Shown here: positions 34,803 through 40,648 of the stretch, in pieces | Layout: the number at the start of each line of letters is the position of its first letter | How positions within the stretch are numbered: the first letter of the stretch is position 1 | DNA from: Nocardia ninae NBRC 108245 | GTDB taxonomy: Bacteria; Actinomycetota; Actinomycetes; Mycobacteriales; Mycobacteriaceae | Length of the DNA stretch: 40,648 nt | Assembly: GCF_007990755.1 (NCBI RefSeq) | Contig: NZ_BJXA01000081.1 | Span: 1-40,648 of the forward strand | Direction: 5' to 3' | Notes under the pieces: model-generated | Told to the model about the DNA's origin: nothing | The model's database searches: none | What the model saw: the letters and a program-made list of their open reading frames with translations, nothing else | Program-made: the position numbers and the translations under genes

Positions 34803-36047
34803 TCAGCCGAATCGGGTGCAGCCGGGGGGCACCGGCTTACCGGCGAAGCGGTCGTCTATCCAGGCATGGGTGCCGGGGATTCCGCTGGTACTGACGATGA
34901 AGTGTTCACCGGGATAAATCTGGAAATTCACCTGGGTACCGCCGCGGCACCAGTCGGTGTAGAGGTTCTCGGCCCCCGCCAGCGGCACCCAGAACTCGTT
35001 CAGACCGTGATACATGAACACCGGGACGGTCGGCGGCATGGCACCGAGCCGATTCTGCGCCAGGATCTCCCGAATGAACGGCAGCTCGGTCGGCGCCGCC
35101 ACATCGGTGAGCGCCTGCACCGGAATCGGCGCCACGATGCCGACGAACTCCTCGGCGGCCATGCAGAAATCCTTGCCGATGCGCGCCATGCGCCAGCCGT
35201 TGTCGTTCATCAGGTCGAGCATCTCCGGGTACTCCCGCGCCAACCCCAAGGTCGCGGCGAGGAATACCCCGGACGCGGCATCGCGACCGTTCATGGTGTC
35301 GAGCAGCAGGGTGAAATCGGCGGGCACGCCACCGAACGCGGCGCCGACGAGATTGATCTCCGGGGCATACGCCGGCGCCAGTTGCGCCGCCCACCCCGAC
35401 GCGATGGCGCCGCCGGAATAGCCGGTGACCACGGTCGGCGCGTCCGGCGCCAAGCCGAGTTCCGGCGTCTGGACCGCAGCGCGAATCGCATCGAGCACCG
35501 CATGCCCGGCCATCAGGCCCGCCGCGTACGCCTGACGCGGACCCTGATGATCCGGCACCAGCACCGCGTACCCCTTCGACAGCGGGATCTGCGCCTGCCA
35601 CAGCTTGCTCGACACCATCCGCAGCTCGTAGGACGGCGCGCACCGGTGCCCGAGTGAATCGATCGCCGGGTTCAGGCTCACCAGCGGACGAGGGCCGGGG
35701 CCGGTCCACGGGGCCGTCGGCATCAGCAGGGTGGCCACCACCGGGACCGGATTGCCCTTCGCGTCGGTGGAGCGGATCAGCAGCTCCGTCGAGGTCAGCG
35801 GGACCATCGTCACCCCGGTGCCGCCCGGGCGCGACGCGAGTACCGTTCCAGGGTTGCGGCTTTCGAAGCCGACCGGCGGCACATAGAACGGATCGCCCAG
35901 CGGCGTCGGCATGATCCCGGCGACTTCGCGGGACGGGAACAGCAATTCATCGAGCGGACTGGCGTGCGAGTTGACGCCGAGCACCGCGCCGAACGCCACC
36001 AGTACCGCAAGGGCAACGGCACAGAACCGCCCCGTCATCGAACCCAC
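34803..36047 (-). CDS. Secretory lipase family protein (LIP, PF03583-like)
   Basis: A 414-residue exported alpha/beta hydrolase of the secretory lipase family, with a signal peptide (GRFCAVALAVLVAFGAVLGV, cleavage near residue 29). The nucleophile is S211 in TGYSGGA, and the likely catalytic histidine is in YPGEHFIV. The acid position, HGxxDxxVP in family members, reads HGLNEFWVP, giving Glu for Asp. Substrates are probably acylglycerols or esters. GTG 36047 follows GGGAGCGGGG; ATG 36038 is an alternative. It lies 92 bp upstream of pitA in the same direction. Confidence 0.87.
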   Translation of the reverse strand: MGSMTGRFCAVALAVLVAFGAVLGVNSHASPLDELLFPSREVAGIMPTPLGDPFYVPPVGFESRNPGTVLASRPGGTGVTMVPLTSTELLIRSTDAKGNPVPVVATLLMPTAPWTGPGPRPLVSLNPAIDSLGHRCAPSYELRMVSSKLWQAQIPLSKGYAVLVPDHQGPRQAYAAGLMAGHAVLDAIRAAVQTPELGLAPDAPTVVTGYSGGAIASGWAAQLAPAYAPEINLVGAAFGGVPADFTLLLDTMNGRDAASGVFLAATLGLAREYPEMLDLMNDNGWRMARIGKDFCMAAEEFVGIVAPIPVQALTDVAAPTELPFIREILAQNRLGAMPPTVPVFMYHGLNEFWVPLAGAENLYTDWCRGGTQVNFQIYPGEHFIVSTSGIPGTHAWIDDRFAGKPVPPGCTRFG

Positions 36048-36258
36048 TTGACCCCGCTCCCGAAGCAGAAACCTGCCGAACCCCTGCAGTCTGACGTGGA
36101 CCTACACCCCTGAGGAGCCCACACTTGCAGTGGCAGAGCAATCTTCGCACCGGCCATCGCGAACCGCCCGACATCGGCCGGACTCCCGCGCGTCGGCGGC
36201 GAACGGGCGTGGCTGCGATCACCCGCGAGGTGCCCACATCCCAACCGCGCGACAGCGC

Positions 36259-36308
36259 ACGGGACGTGGCTGCGGCGAAGTGTGAGTGGGCGCTCCGCCA
36301 CGTCCCGT
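36259..36308. repeat. Copy of the 72-bp repeat family (locus B)
   Basis: Perfect 11-bp arms ACGGGACGTGG (36259-36269) and CCACGTCCCGT (36298-36308) with 28 nt between. More degenerate copies flank it, from about 36195 (GGCGGCGAACGGGCGTGG) to about 36360 (CCATGCCCCGC). Same arms and same core as the 72-bp units at 31.9 and 39.5 kb. The 393-bp gap 36048-36440 between the lipase and ligB genes holds these repeats and no gene. Confidence 0.72.
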
Positions 36309-36440
36309 TCGACGGGCACGTTGTGCGCGCAGCGCGAGCGGACACTCCGCCATGCCCCGCTGTGCGATCGGGTTCTGCGTTGAGGGCGTGGAACGCTCCC
36401 CTCAGCGGTGCGGCACGGTGACGTCTTGCCCGACTGCCGG

Positions 36441-37952
36441 CTAAGGAAGAAGCGTGCGGACCGCGTCGATGGTGTCGGCTTCGGCGGGATCCTTGTCGGG
36501 GCGGTAGCGGACCACGCGGGCGAAGCGCAGCGCCACCCCGCCGGGATAGCGCGGGCTGACCTGGACGCCGTCGAGGGCGATCTCGACGACCAGTTCGGGC
36601 CACAGGTAAACGGTCTGCTCGTCGCGGGCGCGTTCGTGCCGGGGGAACTCGGCCGTCTGCCATTGCAGCAACGCATCGGTGAGGCCCTTGAAGGTCTTAC
36701 CGACCATGACGGGCTCGCCGGTTTCCGGGTCACGAGCGCCGAGGTGCAGGTTCGACAGGTAACCGGTGCGGCGCCCGTAACCCCATTCCGCGCCGAGGAC
36801 CAGCAGGTCGAGGGTGTGCGTCGGCTTGATCTTCTGCCAGGACCGCCCGCGCCTGCCCGCCGCGTAGGGCGCGGACAGCGATTTGATCATCACGCCCTCG
36901 TGGCCCGCGGCGAGCGCGCCGTCGAAGTACTCCGCGGCGGCTTCTTCGTCGGGCCGGATCAGCGCGGGAATGCTCTGCGCGGCGGCTACTTTGGTGAGCG
37001 CGGCGCGGCGCTCGGACAGCGGGGCGTCGAGCAGGTCGGCACCGTCCAGGTGCAGACAGTCGAAGAAGTACGGGTGCAGCAGCAGTTCCCTGGTGGAACT
37101 CACCTCGGCGAACCGGCTCATTGTTTCTTGGAAAGGCCGCGGCCGTCCGGCATCGGTGAGCGCGAGGGTCTCCCCGTCCAGCACAACGCTGGTGCAGTCG
37201 AGCCCGGCGACCAGCTCCACCAGTTCCGGCACGCCCGCGGTGATATCGCGCAGCGTCCTGGTGAACACCCACACCCGCGAACCATCGCGATGCACCTGGA
37301 TCCGTGCGCCGTCCATCTTGATCTCGACGCTCACGTCCCCGTCGAACTCGGTCAATGCCTCGTCCAGCGAGGCGCCGGGCGAGGCGAGCATCGGCTGGAT
37401 CGGCCGGCCCACCTCGAGCCGGAATTCGCTGAGTGCCTCGACGCCGCCGGTCAGTGCCGCGATCGCGGTCACCGGCAGCCGACCGGACAGCATGTACGCC
37501 CGGCGCACGAGCTCGACCGGCACTCCCGCAGCCACGGCGACGGCCTCGCTGACGATCGCGGTGAGCGCCCCTTGGCGCAGCTCACCGGTGAGCAGGCGCA
37601 GCAGGAACGCCTGCTCGTCCGCGGTCGCGGCGGTCCAGAGGGCGGAGAGCAGGGCCTTGCGCCTGGCCGCCGATCCGGCACCCGAAGTCTCGGCCAGGTC
37701 GGACAGTGCGGCATCGACCGCCGAAACCGTCAGCGTCGCAACGAGTGCCGGAGTAGTGTCCACCGCGGTGAGGGTGCGCCAGCCGGTGCCGATCCGTCCC
37801 TGCCGTAGCTCGCCGGATGCCCACGCCACCACCGGCGCGAGTTCGTCCGGCGCGGCGGCGGTCAACAGCTCGGCGAAGGTGGCGATCTTCGTCTTGCGTG
37901 ACCTGGTCGCGCGGACCGTCTCCGAAGCCTGGACGACATGCGAGAACAACAC
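36441..37952 (-). CDS. ligB: ATP-dependent DNA ligase
   Basis: A 503-residue ATP-dependent ligase that seals nicks, additional to the replicative NAD-dependent LigA. It has the three-part layout of LigB/human ligase I type enzymes: an N-terminal DNA-binding domain (to about 190), the nucleotidyltransferase domain with the adenylated lysine K212 in EIKMDGARIQ, and an OB domain with the closing motif PRYPGGVALRFARV. Other motifs are DGETLAL, FFDCLHLDG, EGVMIKS and WQKIKP. Length equals M. tuberculosis LigB (about 507). The GTG at 37952 has TACCGT 6 nt upstream. It is divergent from ramB with 93 bp between. Confidence 0.95.
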   Translation of the reverse strand: MLFSHVVQASETVRATRSRKTKIATFAELLTAAAPDELAPVVAWASGELRQGRIGTGWRTLTAVDTTPALVATLTVSAVDAALSDLAETSGAGSAARRKALLSALWTAATADEQAFLLRLLTGELRQGALTAIVSEAVAVAAGVPVELVRRAYMLSGRLPVTAIAALTGGVEALSEFRLEVGRPIQPMLASPGASLDEALTEFDGDVSVEIKMDGARIQVHRDGSRVWVFTRTLRDITAGVPELVELVAGLDCTSVVLDGETLALTDAGRPRPFQETMSRFAEVSSTRELLLHPYFFDCLHLDGADLLDAPLSERRAALTKVAAAQSIPALIRPDEEAAAEYFDGALAAGHEGVMIKSLSAPYAAGRRGRSWQKIKPTHTLDLLVLGAEWGYGRRTGYLSNLHLGARDPETGEPVMVGKTFKGLTDALLQWQTAEFPRHERARDEQTVYLWPELVVEIALDGVQVSPRYPGGVALRFARVVRYRPDKDPAEADTIDAVRTLLP

Positions 37953-38009
37953 GAGTCGACGGTAACGCCTCCCTGTGACATATCGCTCAGCACTGCTGCT
38001 AATTCCCCA

Positions 38010-38045
38010 TTGGCAGGCTTGCGAAAACGCCCATAAACTGGACGC
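38010..38045 (+). promoter_or_regulatory. ramB promoter, leaderless, with possible RamB site
   Basis: TTGGCA (38010-38015), an 18-bp spacer and TAAACT (38034-38039), with the ATG 6 nt later. Within the spacer GCTTGCGAAAACGC loosely resembles the RamB box around TTTGCAAA on the other strand. RamB autoregulation is known in relatives. Confidence 0.5.
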
Positions 38046-39452
38046 ATGGCCAAGACTTACGTCGGGGCGCGGCTTCGTCAGCTGCGGACCGAACGGGGGC
38101 TGAGCCAGGTCTCACTCGCCCAGAAGCTGGAGATCTCGGCGAGCTACCTCAACCAGATCGAACACGACGTGCGTCCGCTCACCGTTCCGGTGCTGCTGCG
38201 GATCAGCGAAGTGTTCGGCGTCGACGCGACCTTCTTCTCGTCTCAGGACGACACCCGGCTCATCGCCGAGCTCCAAGAGGTCGTGATGGATCAGGAGCTG
38301 GGCATCGAGGCCGACACCCAGGAGATCGCGGACATGGTGTCCGCACACCCGAGCATGGCCCGCGCGCTGGTCAACATGCACAACCGTTACCGCAACACCT
38401 CCGCCCAGCTGGCCGCCGCCACCGAGGACCGGTTCTCCGACGGTTCGGGCAGCGCGGCGATCAGCAAGCCGCACGAGGAGGTGCGCGACTTCTTCTACCA
38501 GCGGCAGAACTACATCCACGAATTGGACACTGCCGCAGAGGAACTCACCGCCCGCATCCGGTTCCACGGCGGCGACGTGAACAGCGAGGTGGCGCGGATC
38601 CTGCGCGCGCACGATGTGCGGATCGTGGAGCGCATCGATCTCGGCGAGGGCGTGCTGCACCGGTACGACGAGCAGACTCAGCGGCTGGAGATCGCGCCGC
38701 ACCTGTCCGGTGGTCAGCGCACGTTCAAGCTCGCCGCCGAGCTCGCCTATTTCGAATGCGGCGGACTGCTCGAAAAGCTGGTCGAGGAGGGCAATTTCGC
38801 CTCTGAGGACACCCGCAAGCTGGCGATGCTCGGGCTCGCCAACTACTTCGCGGCGGCAACCGTATTGCCCTACACGCACTTTCACGAAGTCGCCGAGGAC
38901 TTCCGCTACGACATCGAGCGGCTCTCCGCGTTCTTCACGCAGAGCTACGAGACCATCTGCCACCGGCTTTCGACCCTGCAGCGGCCGAAACTGCGCGGCG
39001 TCCCGTTCTCCTTCGTGCGGGTGGACCGGGCGGGCAATATGTCGAAGCGGCAGTCCGCCACCGGGTTCCACTTCTCCGCCAGCGGCGGCACCTGCCCGCT
39101 CTGGAACGTCTACGAGACCTTCGCCTACCCCGGCAAGATCATGACGCAGATCGCGCAGATGCCCGACGGCCGCAAATACCTGTGGGTCGCCCGCACGGTT
39201 GAACGCCGGGCCACCCGCTACGGCCAGCCGAGCAAGACCTTCGCCATCGGTCTCGGCTGCGAACTGCGCCACGCGGGCCGGGTGATCTACGCCGACGGCA
39301 TCGACCTCGACGAAGTCCAGGCCACCCCCATCGGCGCGGGTTGCCGGGTCTGCGAACGGCTCAACTGCCCGCAGCGGGCGTTCCCGCCGCTCGGCAAGGT
39401 CCTCGACATCAGCGAACACCGCAGCTCGGTGTCCCCGTACGTGCTGAAGTAG
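38046..39452 (+). CDS. ramB: Acetate/propionate metabolism regulator RamB
   Basis: A 468-residue transcription regulator that in corynebacteria and mycobacteria controls acetate and glyoxylate-cycle genes (and itself). The N-terminal XRE-type HTH is at about residues 5-62 (VGARLRQLRTERGLSQVSLA, QKLEISASYLNQIEHDVRPL). An ImmA/IrrE-like (DUF955) domain follows in the middle (FKLAAELAYFECGGLLEKLV, NYFAAATVLPYTHFHEVAED), lacking a clear HExxH. The ScfR-type (DUF2083) C-terminal part contains C433, C436 and C441 (GCRVCERLNCPQR), which may bind a metal. Length matches mycobacterial RamB. The leaderless promoter and divergence from ligB are described separately. Confidence 0.94.
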   Translation: MAKTYVGARLRQLRTERGLSQVSLAQKLEISASYLNQIEHDVRPLTVPVLLRISEVFGVDATFFSSQDDTRLIAELQEVVMDQELGIEADTQEIADMVSAHPSMARALVNMHNRYRNTSAQLAAATEDRFSDGSGSAAISKPHEEVRDFFYQRQNYIHELDTAAEELTARIRFHGGDVNSEVARILRAHDVRIVERIDLGEGVLHRYDEQTQRLEIAPHLSGGQRTFKLAAELAYFECGGLLEKLVEEGNFASEDTRKLAMLGLANYFAAATVLPYTHFHEVAEDFRYDIERLSAFFTQSYETICHRLSTLQRPKLRGVPFSFVRVDRAGNMSKRQSATGFHFSASGGTCPLWNVYETFAYPGKIMTQIAQMPDGRKYLWVARTVERRATRYGQPSKTFAIGLGCELRHAGRVIYADGIDLDEVQATPIGAGCRVCERLNCPQRAFPPLGKVLDISEHRSSVSPYVLK

Positions 39453-39490
39453 GCGTCAGACCGAGCGAGTCGTTCCCGGACAACGAGCTA

Positions 39491-39634
39491 GGCGGCGAAC
39501 GGGACGTGGTGGCGGGGAAGTGCGGGTGGGGGCCCCGTCATGTCCCGTTCGGCGGGGAGCTGGGCGGCGGTCGGGACGTGGTGGCGGAGAAGGGCGGGTG
39601 GGGGTGTCGTTATGTGCCGTTGGGCGAAGGCCAG
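39491..39634. repeat. Two tandem 72-bp repeat units (locus C)
   Basis: Two units of exactly 72 bp begin at 39491 and 39563, each starting GGCGGCG and continuing through GGGACGTGGTGGCGG. They match the reverse complement of the locus A unit (shared CGGCGG, GGGACATGGTGGCG and CATGTCCCG blocks). In unit 1 ACGGGACGTG pairs with CATGTCCCGT (39539-39548). Unit 2 runs into the 3' end of the DUF559 gene, supplying its stop (39610-39612) and last codons. Confidence 0.8.
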
Positions 39635-40497
39635 ATCGGGGCGCCGTTGGCGTGGAGGGCTAGGCGGGTTCGGGTGAGGAATTTGGCGGGGTCGGTGGTG
39701 AGGAGGGTGGAGTTGACGCGGATGAGGGTCCAGCCGAGGGCTTCCAGGGTGGCGGTGCGGTCGATGTCTTTGGTGCGCTGGTGGGGGTCGGTCCAGTGTT
39801 GCTCGCCGTCGTATTCGACGGCGACTTGCCAACGGCGCCAACCCATGTCGAGGCGGGCGAGGCACCGGCCGAAGCGGTCGCAGACGCGGATTTGGGTCTC
39901 CGGCGTAGGCAGTCCTGCCTGGCATAACATGAGGCGGGTACGGGATTCTTGGATGGATTCGGCACCGCCGTCGATATAAGGCAGCACTTTTCGGAGCTTG
40001 CGGCATCCTCGGATACCAGGATGGCGGTCGATGAGCTGCTCGATCGCCGCCGACTCCAGACCTGTCGCCTGGCAGAGCGCGTCCAGTACTTCGACCGCCT
40101 CGGCGAACTCGAGGTGGCGCCCCAGGTCGAGGGCAGTGCGAGCCGGTGTGGTGCAACGAAATCCGTCGATCGAGCACACCTCGTCATCCGGGATGGCATC
40201 GCGATACACCCGGACACCCCGAGGCGCGCGCACATGCGCGGGCAACGTGATCTCCGCAGGCTTGCTGTCGAGCCATCGAGTGCCATGCATTGCCGCAGCC
40301 GAAAACCCACTCAGGACGGCCTTCCCCTTCGCCCAATACCCGGCCGCCAGCGCGCGCCCGCGCGCATCCAACGCAACCCCCTTGCGCAGGTACACATCCT
40401 GATGGATCCGCTCGTACTCGGTACGCAACTGCCACCGCCGCACCAGCCCGGCCCGCAACGCCCAACTACCAGGAAACGGCTCATCGAGTACCCCCAT
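39610..40497 (-). CDS. DUF559 / AbiEi-like protein with endonuclease-type C-terminus
   Basis: A 295-residue protein common in actinobacteria. The N-terminal half (to about 170) resembles AbiEi-type antitoxin proteins (LSGFSAAAMHGTRWLD, ITLPAHVRAPRGVRVYRD, TTPARTALDLGRHLEFAEAV). The C-terminal DUF559 domain has the Vsr/PD-(D/E)XK pattern: Glu near 180-184, D217 in ARLDMGW, E228 in VAVEYDGEQHW and the closing GWTLIRV. No AbiEii toxin gene is adjacent, so an orphan nuclease or regulator is more likely than a toxin-antitoxin pair. ATG 40497 has GGAGCAGGA upstream. The last residues and stop are encoded within a 72-bp repeat copy. Confidence 0.78.
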   Translation of the reverse strand: MGVLDEPFPGSWALRAGLVRRWQLRTEYERIHQDVYLRKGVALDARGRALAAGYWAKGKAVLSGFSAAAMHGTRWLDSKPAEITLPAHVRAPRGVRVYRDAIPDDEVCSIDGFRCTTPARTALDLGRHLEFAEAVEVLDALCQATGLESAAIEQLIDRHPGIRGCRKLRKVLPYIDGGAESIQESRTRLMLCQAGLPTPETQIRVCDRFGRCLARLDMGWRRWQVAVEYDGEQHWTDPHQRTKDIDRTATLEALGWTLIRVNSTLLTTDPAKFLTRTRLALHANGAPIWPSPNGT

Positions 40498-40613
40498 GCC
40501 CCAATCCTGCTCCACCCCAATGGCGTCCCGCCCCACCGCCAACCCTCCTGACCGCCACTTATCCCCAACCCCGAACCTATCCCCAGCTGTCGACCCACCC
40601 CCCCCGAATAGCC

Positions 40614-40635
40614 CGCCGCCATGTCCCCTTCGGCG
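40614..40635. repeat. Half-unit of the 72-bp repeat family (locus D)
   Basis: CGCCGCCATGTCCCCTTCGG and the following CGCG match the CATGTCCCGTTCGGCGG block of the repeat family. It lies at the right edge of the window, upstream of the DUF559 gene; any continuation is outside the sequence given. Confidence 0.5.
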
Positions 40636-40648
40636 CGCTACAGACCGG

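Noticed and set aside
39029-39452. C433/C436/C441 of RamB as an iron-sulfur cluster
   Set aside because: Only three close cysteines are visible; a cluster or zinc site is possible but not supported.

Overview
The window looks like chromosomal DNA from a high-GC mycolic-acid actinobacterium, most likely Nocardia or a close relative. The base composition is GC-rich and GTG/TTG starts are common. Several genes have obvious mycobacterial counterparts: an HSP65-type GroEL ending in GGMGGMDF, a two-domain glutamine-dependent NAD synthetase, LpdC, RamB, LigB, a FadE5-like acyl-CoA dehydrogenase, and a pit phosphate permease followed by an Rv0544c-like membrane protein and DUF3349 proteins. From memory, the order groEL2, prolyl oligopeptidase, lpd recalls the Rv0440-Rv0462 segment of M. 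tuberculosis; this is a family-level comparison, not a database result. The genus call is inference.

Layout. 1-3.3 kb: an ECF41-type sigma factor, an FAD/NAD oxidoreductase and an HTH/Clp-N protein under two tandem palindromes. 3.3-8.5 kb: a SUFU-domain protein, nadE, a small unknown protein and groEL2 behind two CIRCE elements. 8.5-13.5 kb: an iron box between convergent genes, an SMP-30-like lipoprotein divergent from a MarR regulator, a ZIP-like transporter, two TetR regulators and an alpha/beta hydrolase. 13.6-20.1 kb: a prolyl oligopeptidase, a secreted AMIN-like protein, an M19 dipeptidase homologue, an MmcQ/YjbR protein, a CurA-like reductase and an AraC regulator. 20.2-27.5 kb: lpd, a polysaccharide deacetylase, a PPOX/F420-type protein, a QorR/QorB-like redox pair, a VOC/TetR divergent pair, a CMD-family protein and a membrane NERD protein. 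27.6-31.7 kb: an acyl-CoA dehydrogenase, an unusual TetR regulator and a divergent MFS exporter. 31.7-32.4 kb: two tandem-repeat arrays. 32.4-40.5 kb: the pit operon with duplicated DUF3349 genes, a secretory lipase, ligB, ramB and a DUF559/AbiEi-like protein.

Most of the window is conserved housekeeping and detoxification genes, many arranged as a regulator plus divergent target with a visible palindrome between them. No prophage, transposase, CRISPR array, tRNA or rRNA was seen. The least explained signals are: (i) a near-perfect IdeR-type iron box in a convergent intergenic region with no gene to control, next to a strong hairpin; (ii) two identical-arm palindromes built into the promoter of the HTH/Clp-N gene, which appears to be leaderless; (iii) a dispersed 72-bp palindromic repeat family at four places in the last 9 kb; and (iv) an apparent excess of TAnnnT -10 hexamers 6-8 nt before start codons, suggesting many leaderless mRNAs.

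Starts and promoters were assigned by eye. Domain names rest on remembered family motifs, not on searches.
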